Part shown: one piece after another, positions 1 to 5,373 of the stretch
Position numbering within the stretch: position 1 is the first letter of the stretch
Layout of the letters: the number at the start of each line of letters is the position of its first letter
From: Candidatus Thalassarchaeaceae archaeon
Lineage (GTDB): Archaea > Thermoplasmatota > Poseidoniia > Poseidoniales > Thalassarchaeaceae
Direction: 5' to 3'
Assembly: GCA_029250425.1 (NCBI GenBank)
Contig: JAQXFF010000307.1
Location: 1-13,420, forward strand
Length of the DNA stretch: 13,420 bases
Position numbers and translations under genes: made by a program
Notes under the pieces: model-generated
Told to the model about the DNA's origin: nothing
Seen by the model: the letters and a program-made list of their open reading frames with translations, nothing else
Databases searched by the model: none

Positions 1-297
1 GTTGATAATGAACAAAGCAAACACGATATGATTCATTCATTTATCCAAATTTCGGGTAGAATCGTTGCCTTTGTATCTGAATTACATGAGGATTTGATTT
101 CCGATATTGCACAAATTGCCGTAGATGAAAATATTTCATCACTCAAATTACGTTGCTCCCTCGATCCTGAAATTCAACCTAAATTACAATCAAGAGTTGA
201 TCGTGAAATGCGAAGTCTGTCTGAAAATAATTCTACAAGTTCTGGCTTCATTGCTGAAGTTAACAATGGTTATGTAATTTGCAAAGAATACAATTGA
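1..297 (+). CDS. Unrecognised protein, C-terminal part (5' end probably outside window)
   Basis: An open frame runs from the first base of the window to a TGA at 295-297. The first ATG in frame is at 28, but no GGAGG-like ribosome binding site precedes it, whereas the next five genes all have one. I therefore think the gene begins upstream of the window and that 98 residues of its C-terminus are seen; a start at 28 would give 89 residues. The sequence reads like a small soluble alpha/beta protein, with hydrophobic stretches near IQISGRIVAFVS and SGFIAEVNNGYVICKEYN. There is no membrane segment and no cysteine motif. The region is visibly richer in A and T than the ribosomal operon beside it. 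I do not recognise the family. It ends 114 bases before the uS13 gene, which has its own promoter-like signal, so the two are probably separate transcription units. Confidence 0.55.
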   Translation, partial: VDNEQSKHDMIHSFIQISGRIVAFVSELHEDLISDIAQIAVDENISSLKLRCSLDPEIQPKLQSRVDREMRSLSENNSTSSGFIAEVNNGYVICKEYN

Positions 298-333
298 ATT
301 ACCCTGTAGGGGTATTTTGTTGATTGCGAGTCG

Positions 334-341
334 TTCATATA
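334..341 (+). promoter_or_regulatory. Candidate archaeal TATA box for the uS13 operon
   Basis: TTCATATA matches the archaeal TATA consensus TTTATATA at seven of eight positions. It is followed by a run of seven G (342-348). A TATA box here would place the transcription start around 360-365, giving a leader of about 50 bases that contains the 377-392 hairpin and the ribosome binding site at 397-403. No clear BRE (purine-AA) is visible upstream, so this rests on the box and its position only. Confidence 0.4.
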
Positions 342-376
342 GGGGGGGAGAGTCGCGAGGATGCTTCACATGAGGC

Positions 377-392
377 CACTGGGCAACCGGTG
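377..392 (+). promoter_or_regulatory. Leader hairpin with GCAA (GNRA) tetraloop before uS13
   Basis: CACTGG (377-382) pairs with CCGGTG (387-392) through six base pairs, one of them a T-G wobble, closing a GCAA loop. GCAA belongs to the very stable GNRA tetraloop class. The hairpin ends five bases before the GGGGAGG ribosome binding site (397-403) of the uS13 gene. It is therefore well placed to influence translation of the first gene of the operon. A role in ribosomal protein feedback control is an inference; no protein binding site can be proved from one sequence. Confidence 0.4.
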
Positions 393-411
393 AACAGGGG
401 AGGACCCGAAA

Positions 412-879
412 ATGGCTAAAATTGACGAGAAAGAACTCGGAGCAGATTTCAATTACATCATCCGACTTGCTGACAGTGACGTAGACGGACTATCCCGAAT
501 CGGGATGGGTTTGACAAGTGTGAAAGGAGTCGGTGTTCGTACCGCTCTTCAAATCTGCAAAATTGCAGGTATTGACAAGGATAAGTTGGGCGGACACTTG
601 ACTGACGCTGAACAAGAAAAGATCCGTAAAGCCATTGACGTTTATCCAGAGCAAGTACCGCTTTGGATGTTGAATCGTCAACGAGACATTGAAACTGGTG
701 ACGAATTACATTTATTCTCAATGGAAGTGAGTATGACACAAGGTGATGATATCGCTCGTCTACGCTCCACCAAAGCATATCGTGGTCTACGCCACGCAGC
801 AAGAAAGCGTGTTCGCGGACAACGAACTCGTTCAAATGGACGTACGGGCCTCACACTCGGTGTGCAGCGTAAACAGTGA
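412..879 (+). CDS. rps13: 30S ribosomal protein uS13 (archaeal S13)
   Basis: This 155-residue protein is a full-length archaeal uS13, which sits in the head of the small ribosomal subunit and contacts the 50S subunit and P-site tRNA. The helix-two-turn-helix region is clear in the N-terminal half (residues 30-60, with LTSVKGVGVRTALQICKIAG). The C-terminal tail has the diagnostic basic segment with TKAYRGLRHAARKRVRGQRT and then NGRT. Residues 85-115 hold the archaeal insertion with WMLNRQRD. The start ATG at 412 has a strong GGGGAGG ribosome binding site at 397-403, eight bases upstream. The stop lies 17 bases before the uS4 start. It is the first gene of the conserved archaeal block uS13-uS4-uS11-rpoD. 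Identification is secure. Confidence 0.97.
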   Translation: MAKIDEKELGADFNYIIRLADSDVDGLSRIGMGLTSVKGVGVRTALQICKIAGIDKDKLGGHLTDAEQEKIRKAIDVYPEQVPLWMLNRQRDIETGDELHLFSMEVSMTQGDDIARLRSTKAYRGLRHAARKRVRGQRTRSNGRTGLTLGVQRKQ

Positions 880-883
880 GATA

Positions 884-889
884 GGAGGT
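884..889 (+). promoter_or_regulatory. Ribosome binding site that sets the uS4 start
   Basis: GGAGGT lies seven bases before ATG 897. An in-frame GTG at 888 overlaps this motif, so it cannot be the start served by it. ATG 897 also gives the expected archaeal uS4 N-terminus MGHPKF. Confidence 0.7.
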
Positions 890-896
890 GAAATGT

Positions 897-1568
897 ATGG
901 GACATCCAAAATTTGCACGACCTAAGTATGACACTCCCACCCACCCTTGGAAAAAGGGACGGATTGAAGAGGAGCATGCTCTCAAAGAGCAATTCGGCCT
1001 CAAGAAGATCGGTGGAATGAAGGAGATTTGGAAGGCTAAATCGAAACTTCGCCGATGGAGACAGAATGCTATGAAGCTCATCGGTCGGGTCGATACAACT
1101 GAAGGTCATTTTTCAAGAGAAAAGGGCGACCTCATAGAATCACTTTACCGCCGTGGCTTATTGGGTGACGGTGCATCTCTTGATGACATCCTGCAAATCA
1201 GTGTTGAGCACGTTCTAAGCAGACGTTTGCAGAGCCAGGTTTACTACCGTGGACTCGCATCATCTATGCGACAAGCACGACAATTGGTAATTCATGGTCA
1301 CATCGGATTGGGTGAACAAAAAATGACTGTGCCAAGTTACATTATCACCCGTGATGATGAGAATATCTTGAACTATCACCACACTTCACCGCTGATGGAT
1401 GAAGCACATCCAATTCGTGCTGAAATTGAGGTGACTCGAGCTGCTGCAGAATATGGTGAGGGCGAAAATACTGAGGCGCCTTCAGAAGAATTTGTGGCTG
1501 GCGTTGCTGAAGGAGCAGAAACCGCTCCAACAGCGGAAGATACTGTGGTAGAAGGAGGCGATGAGTGA
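897..1568 (+). CDS. rps4: 30S ribosomal protein uS4 (archaeal S4)
   Basis: This 223-residue protein is an archaeal uS4, a primary 16S rRNA-binding protein that nucleates small-subunit assembly. The N-terminus MGHPKFARPKYDTPTHPW is typical of archaeal and eukaryotic uS4/uS9-type proteins. The S4 RNA-binding domain spans about residues 107-165 (LSRRLQSQVYYRGL, then ARQLVIHGHIGLG). After it comes a tail of about 40 residues (182-223) rich in Glu, Ala and Gly, ending GGDE. Archaeal uS4 is usually near 180 residues, so the acidic tail is an extension. The start is ATG 897, served by GGAGGT at 884-889. Its TGA overlaps the uS11 ATG by one base, which suggests translational coupling. Confidence 0.96.
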   Translation: MGHPKFARPKYDTPTHPWKKGRIEEEHALKEQFGLKKIGGMKEIWKAKSKLRRWRQNAMKLIGRVDTTEGHFSREKGDLIESLYRRGLLGDGASLDDILQISVEHVLSRRLQSQVYYRGLASSMRQARQLVIHGHIGLGEQKMTVPSYIITRDDENILNYHHTSPLMDEAHPIRAEIEVTRAAAEYGEGENTEAPSEEFVAGVAEGAETAPTAEDTVVEGGDE

Positions 1569-1951
1569 TGTCACACAAAGCAGTTCTTCACATCTACAGT
1601 TCGTACAACAATGTACTCTTGACTGCCACCGACTTGACTGGCGCTGAAACCGTTGCAAAGGTCAGCGGTGGACAAGTGACCAAGAAGGGAAGCGATGCTG
1701 GTGGGCAGTTCGCAGCAACAAGAGCTGCTGAGCGTATTGCTGACATGCTTCGCGAAAAAGAATTCACGCAAGTGATCGTCAAGTATCGAGGTGTTGGAGG
1801 TAACAAATCCCCAAACACTGGACCGGGTGCACAAGCTGCAATTCGGGCCCTAACTCGTGCGGGAATGACCATTACTCGAATCGAGGATGTTACACCTATT
1901 CCTCATGATGGAACAAAGAAGAAAGGTGGTCGTCGTGGCCGCCGTGTATGA
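1568..1951 (+). CDS. rps11: 30S ribosomal protein uS11 (archaeal S11)
   Basis: This 127-residue protein is uS11, which lies on the small-subunit platform near the mRNA exit and binds 16S rRNA. Family hallmarks are all present: HIYSSYNNVLLTATDLTGAE near the N-terminus, the GGGQ-like segment (KKGSDAGGQFAATRAAE), VIVKYRGVGGNKSPNTGPG, and the very basic end KKKGGRRGRRV. I chose ATG 1568, which overlaps the uS4 stop TGA (1566-1568). The codon just before it, GTG 1565, is also possible. GGAGG at 1554-1558 is nine bases from the ATG and six from the GTG. The stop TGA (1949-1951) overlaps an ATG that opens the rpoD frame. Confidence 0.96.
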   Translation: MSHKAVLHIYSSYNNVLLTATDLTGAETVAKVSGGQVTKKGSDAGGQFAATRAAERIADMLREKEFTQVIVKYRGVGGNKSPNTGPGAQAAIRALTRAGMTITRIEDVTPIPHDGTKKKGGRRGRRV

Positions 1952-1954
1952 TAC

Positions 1955-1960
1955 GGGAGG
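1955..1960 (+). promoter_or_regulatory. Ribosome binding site that sets the rpoD start
   Basis: GGGAGG lies eight bases before ATG 1969. The longer frame from ATG 1948 would have to read through this motif and adds seven residues not expected for the family, so 1969 is preferred. Confidence 0.65.
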
Positions 1961-1968
1961 ATGAAAAT

Positions 1969-2874
1969 ATGGTTGTTAAAATTGAAATTGTTGATGAGCG
2001 TGATGATCACGTAACAGTTCTTCTCAAGGACACTGACCGAGCATTCGCAAATGCATTGCGCCGCACATTGATGAGTAATGTGCCAAAAATGGCAATTCAC
2101 CGAGTTCGTTTTGAATTGGGAACGATTGAAGATAGCGCAACTGGTGACACCTACGAATCTATTGGTGCCCTTCCAGACGAAGTTATTGCTCACCGATTGG
2201 CAATGATTCCCATTCCAACATACCATGATGAATTTTGCTTCTTGGAAGACGACCCTGGTAATGAAGGCCTACCTCGTGAAGAATGGGGGACCCCTGCAAG
2301 TCAAATCATCTACCACTGTAGTGCAAGAGGAACTGCCGAAGGACAGGTTGTTACCGCCGGAGATCTCAATGTTCTCGGTGAAGATAAATTGCAAATTCCA
2401 GAGATGTATCGCTCAATTCCAATTACCAAACTGTATGCTGGACAGTACCTTGAGTTCTACGCATACGCTGTTCTTGGAGTCGGTTCAAGTCATTCCAAGT
2501 GGAACCCTGTCTCAGGAGTTTCTTTCAGTTCACGGAAAGAAGCAACAATTGAAAATTCAACAAAGGCAAAGATTCTCTGGGATTTGGATTTGAGTATTAC
2601 TTCAAAGGATTTCAGTAAGGCCAGTAAGGGCGGTACACTAGATGATGTACAGAAGGTTGAAACTCTGATTCGAGAAATGCACCATGTCGGTGACGGTACT
2701 GCCCGAATTGAAGACTTTGCAAATGCGATTTCAATTAAAGAGAAGCCTGGTGAATTTATCTTCAGCTTCGACACTGACGGTTCAATGACTGCTCGGAAAG
2801 CATTTGAGATGGGCTGCAAAGCTCTTGCTTCACGATTTTCAGACCTCTCTGGACAACTTTCAGAGGAACTTTGA
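1969..2874 (+). CDS. rpoD: DNA-directed RNA polymerase subunit D (Rpo3)
   Basis: The 301-residue product is archaeal RNA polymerase subunit D, the counterpart of bacterial alpha N-terminal domain and eukaryotic Rpb3. It pairs with subunit L to start polymerase assembly. The dimerisation signature is clear at residues 27-45 (ANALRRTLMSNVPKMAI), followed by the insert domain with PDEVIAHRLAMIPIP and HSKWNPVSG (175-183). The C-terminal half returns to the dimerisation fold (FIFSFDTDGSMTARKAFEMG). Only three cysteines are present (90, 117, 283), so the ferredoxin-like iron-sulfur cluster found in subunit D of many archaea is absent. The start is ATG 1969. The gene ends where the pantoate kinase frame begins, and the pair are surely cotranscribed. 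Confidence 0.95.
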   Translation: MVVKIEIVDERDDHVTVLLKDTDRAFANALRRTLMSNVPKMAIHRVRFELGTIEDSATGDTYESIGALPDEVIAHRLAMIPIPTYHDEFCFLEDDPGNEGLPREEWGTPASQIIYHCSARGTAEGQVVTAGDLNVLGEDKLQIPEMYRSIPITKLYAGQYLEFYAYAVLGVGSSHSKWNPVSGVSFSSRKEATIENSTKAKILWDLDLSITSKDFSKASKGGTLDDVQKVETLIREMHHVGDGTARIEDFANAISIKEKPGEFIFSFDTDGSMTARKAFEMGCKALASRFSDLSGQLSEEL

Positions 2875-2904
2875 GTCATACGACTCAAGTGCAACACCCC
2901 CTCC

Positions 2905-2909
2905 GAGGG
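2905..2909 (+). promoter_or_regulatory. Ribosome binding site that supports the pantoate kinase start
   Basis: GAGGG lies six bases before ATG 2916. The alternative upstream start TTG 2871, overlapping the rpoD stop, has only AGAGGA three bases away. It would also add 15 residues ahead of the family N-terminus. Confidence 0.45.
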
Positions 2910-2915
2910 TTTGTG

Positions 2916-3890
2916 ATGCGAGGTAGAGCTCGAGTAGGGGGGCATGTAACCCTAATTTTCAGTATTCAAGATGAATCTCTGAATTTACTTGAACAAGGAA
3001 GTCGAGGGGCGGGCCTATCCTTAGATCGAGGAGTCATTATCGAAGCGCGTGGTCAATCAGGTACTGGGGCACTAACTCTAGAAGGTGATGCTCCAAGTTC
3101 AGAATTACACCATTTGGTACTTGAAGAACTAAAAAATCTCGAACCTGCATTTGGACAATATGATTGGAACTTGATCCATGAAGGTGAGTTACCTGCATCA
3201 CAGGGGTTCGGTCTTTCTGCAGCAGGAGCTGTCAGTTGTGCTTTGGCCTTGCAACGTGCTCTAAATGTTGATGAGGAAGTTGCTCGTTCTCGTTCCATAC
3301 ATGTCGCTCATCGTGTTGAGAGGCGTCTCTCTGGTGGACTAGGTGATGTTGCAGCTCTACATGCAGGAGGCGTCGAACTTCGATTAGAACCGGGATGCCC
3401 CCAATTGCCAAATGGTCTTGGGGGGGCGGGTGCTGTTCTTTCATGGCATGCTGATATCCCGCTTGTCGTTGTTTGGAGAATGACCTCAAGCCAGCATACC
3501 TCGAATTATATTGATGATCCTGATTGGAAACTCTCCATTCGTGCTGCAGGTGAACATTGTTTGTTCGGCCTTCGAGAAGGCCTATGGGATGCCACGAGAT
3601 GGGCTGAATTGCTTTCCAAGAGTGCAGAATTTGCAGAACGATCGGGATTACTGGGTGATTCAAATCGAGTAGAACTTCTCCATTTGGTAGGTAGTGCTCT
3701 GGCTGGTTCAGGTTATGCAGATGGCTCGCTGATCGCACGACTTTGTATGTTAGGAGAAAGTGTAGTCATTGTCCCCAACGAATTCCCAGCACCTGACAAT
3801 TGGCAGGACGTGGTAATCGAAAATTTGCAATTGCGAGGACTTGGGGCCGCTTCAGCTTCAGTGGCTGCAGATGCACTCAATCTTCACTGA
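2916..3890 (+). CDS. Pantoate kinase (GHMP kinase family), archaeal CoA synthesis
   Basis: The 324-residue protein is a GHMP-superfamily kinase that matches archaeal pantoate kinase (COG1829 type). That enzyme phosphorylates pantoate to 4-phosphopantoate before phosphopantothenate synthetase adds beta-alanine, the archaeal route to coenzyme A. What I see: an N-terminal segment ARVGGHVTLIFSI, then GSRGAGLSL (28-36), the phosphate-binding GHMP motif PASQGFGLSAAGA (93-105), and SGGLGDVAALHAGGVELR (139-156), followed by a PGCPQ turn. The GFG-S-AAGA form, rather than GLGSSAA, is typical of pantoate kinase and argues against mevalonate or homoserine kinase. ATG 2916 is preferred; GTG 2913 and TTG 2871 are alternatives. 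It is the last gene of the ribosomal-rpoD operon, and its 3' end overlaps the converging TPD gene by 14 bases. Confidence 0.85.
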   Translation: MRGRARVGGHVTLIFSIQDESLNLLEQGSRGAGLSLDRGVIIEARGQSGTGALTLEGDAPSSELHHLVLEELKNLEPAFGQYDWNLIHEGELPASQGFGLSAAGAVSCALALQRALNVDEEVARSRSIHVAHRVERRLSGGLGDVAALHAGGVELRLEPGCPQLPNGLGGAGAVLSWHADIPLVVVWRMTSSQHTSNYIDDPDWKLSIRAAGEHCLFGLREGLWDATRWAELLSKSAEFAERSGLLGDSNRVELLHLVGSALAGSGYADGSLIARLCMLGESVVIVPNEFPAPDNWQDVVIENLQLRGLGAASASVAADALNLH

Positions 3891-4992
3891 TTCGTTCATC
3901 GTTCAATCGTTGATTGTGTTCGATGAGTTCTGTCAAATCAATTGGGCTTGCATCCAGTAATATAGCGCCTTTCAATTTCAAACCATCACAAAACCCATGA
4001 CGGTAAATGATTGCCCCATGACCCCATTCTTCGACATAACGATTGACTTGTTTTTGCGTCTTCTTTCGTTGGAAAGAAAGGCCCGCACCATAGAAATGTT
4101 TAGCATCAATCCAAGCAACAGGAACCCCATTAATTTCGACGTGATCAAGCATCAACAAATCAGGGGTTCGAACAGGACGCCCTTCGGATTCAACTTGTTC
4201 TTTCAGCAATTCAGTTTGTGTACGGTAACGTACGTCATTTGCAGTAAAGTGATCACATAGAACCTTCTCAAACAAATCTGCTGCATGGTGCGTTTCTGCT
4301 TGATTAACATGAGTCACCCTATCTTCAGCTTCAGCTTTTCTGAATTCAGCCAAATCTCGTTCCTTTAGTTTCTTTTCAGGTTCACGGAGAGTTTCTTTGA
4401 TACGATTTTTTGACCAGTTTCTGCCAGTTAAAATCGCACGAAATAAATTGACTGGAGGGAAATCATATCGCTTAGATAAAGACAGTACACTTTCCCCACC
4501 CTCATACTTTCGAAGCATTTCTCGAGCTCTTCGTTGCAACCTTCCATGGCTAAAAACAGCCTTTTCTTGATTGAGAGCCGCTCGAAGACTCAATGCCTGC
4601 TCCAATGAAATTGGACGATCTCCAATCTGTTTTGCAATTTCGTCAACCCGTTTATCATCGAGGAAACCAAATTCACCAGGCCGGCAAACAATGTCGTGTA
4701 CTTCCCTCTCAACATTTCGGGGAACTGGTGATAATTTCCAGGACATCTTGATTTCCCTTGGTGGGGGATCTTGATCGGTTGGTAAGCCCATAGCCTGAGG
4801 TTTTCGATTGAATCGTTCTTTGGCTCGTAGAACCGCTTCCTCATCAATTAAGCTAGGGTTATTGTCCCGATTTACATTTTTCTTGGCACTACTTCGGCGC
4901 CTTTTCCGCTTTCGAGACCCTGCCACGCCTTTGTTGGACGTATTGGGATTAGAGGAGGCGGAATCCTTTTTGGGATTCGGATTTGAACTCAC
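3877..4992 (-). CDS. TPD-motif protein (CDIN1/C15orf41-like), predicted PD-(D/E)XK nuclease fold
   Basis: The 371-residue protein resembles the TPD family, whose human member CDIN1 (C15orf41) is mutated in congenital dyserythropoietic anaemia type I. Residues 1-45 are low complexity and strongly basic (two SSNPN copies, then SRKRKRRRSS), suggesting nucleic acid contact. Residues 150-200 look helical with a helix-turn-helix-like stretch (GGESVLSLSKRYDFPPVNLFRAIL). The C-terminal domain carries a complete PD-(D/E)XK pattern: Glu242 in a helix, Asp278 in RTPD, D-A-K at 296-298, and Q315 with Y319. It ends with GHGAIIYRHGFCDGLKL, like the GPGLVIYW...GF segment of the family. The start is GTG 4992, with GGAAGGGA just upstream; a stop at 5017-5019 bounds it. 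It follows the DCC gene by 24 bases. Nuclease activity is inferred only. Confidence 0.75.
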   Translation of the reverse strand: MSSNPNPKKDSASSNPNTSNKGVAGSRKRKRRRSSAKKNVNRDNNPSLIDEEAVLRAKERFNRKPQAMGLPTDQDPPPREIKMSWKLSPVPRNVEREVHDIVCRPGEFGFLDDKRVDEIAKQIGDRPISLEQALSLRAALNQEKAVFSHGRLQRRAREMLRKYEGGESVLSLSKRYDFPPVNLFRAILTGRNWSKNRIKETLREPEKKLKERDLAEFRKAEAEDRVTHVNQAETHHAADLFEKVLCDHFTANDVRYRTQTELLKEQVESEGRPVRTPDLLMLDHVEINGVPVAWIDAKHFYGAGLSFQRKKTQKQVNRYVEEWGHGAIIYRHGFCDGLKLKGAILLDASPIDLTELIEHNQRLNDERISED

Positions 4993-5016
4993 TGTTCCCT
5001 TCCAGCGATAGGGGGT

Positions 5017-5367
5017 TCATGAATCCGAGGTAAGCAATCCATGCCGGCGTTTTGCGATTTGATCGTATCCATAGTCGCGTAAAGGTAGAGGGATTAACCA
5101 GAGAAAAATACCCGCAATTTTCCAATGAACCCCAAGTCCCCATAGTAATCGACAAACAGCACTTGACCGCGCAAACCATTGATTATCTCTGACAAAATAC
5201 ATCGAATCGACATCTTTGAGAGATTTTGGACAAGATTCAATCACAGTATGGCCCTCTGGAGATTCTTGTGGAATTAATTCAAACACTTTTTTTGAATCCC
5301 TCTTTGATATCCACTGTGCCCATCGGCTGCATGTAGAACAAAATCCATCGAACAACACGATTGGCAT
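5017..5367 (-). CDS. DCC-family (DUF393) thiol-disulfide oxidoreductase-like protein
   Basis: This 116-residue protein belongs to the DCC1-like family (DUF393, YuxK type), predicted to have a thioredoxin-related fold. The defining motif FDGFCSTC is at residues 6-13, with Asp7, Cys10 and Cys13. Other family features are RDSKKVFELIPQES, the SSAVCRLLWGLG stretch (68-79), and IPLPLRDYGYDQIAKRRHG near the end. The hydrophobic run at 83-96 (KIAGIFLWLIPLPL) is normal for the family. No signal peptide is visible, so it is probably cytoplasmic or membrane-associated. Partner substrates of the family are not well known. ATG 5367 lies six bases after the leuS stop, and GGAG inside the end of leuS is ten bases upstream, so translation is probably coupled to leuS. 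Confidence 0.85.
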   Translation of the reverse strand: MPIVLFDGFCSTCSRWAQWISKRDSKKVFELIPQESPEGHTVIESCPKSLKDVDSMYFVRDNQWFARSSAVCRLLWGLGVHWKIAGIFLWLIPLPLRDYGYDQIAKRRHGLLTSDS

Positions 5368-5373
5368 CTAATC

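Noticed and set aside
301..319. Hairpin plus T-rich stretch after the first gene, read as a terminator
   Set aside because: The stem is only four base pairs (ACCC with GGGT) and the T run is short (TATTTTGTT), too weak to call.
377..392. Part of a tRNA gene before uS13
   Set aside because: Only one stem-loop is present; there is no acceptor, D or T arm around it.
361..393. Ten-codon frame MLHMRPLGNR as a real small gene
   Set aside because: It lies about where transcription would start and its end overlaps the hairpin; no evidence of selection, so kept only as part of the leader finding.
458..1109. Antisense open frames opposite uS13 and uS4
   Set aside because: They lie opposite certain ribosomal genes and have no recognisable domains or start signals.
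2871..2915. TTG 2871 as the pantoate kinase start, overlapping the rpoD stop
   Set aside because: ATG 2916 has GAGGG six bases upstream and gives the family-like N-terminus; the extra 15 residues match nothing expected. Coupling by overlap keeps it possible.
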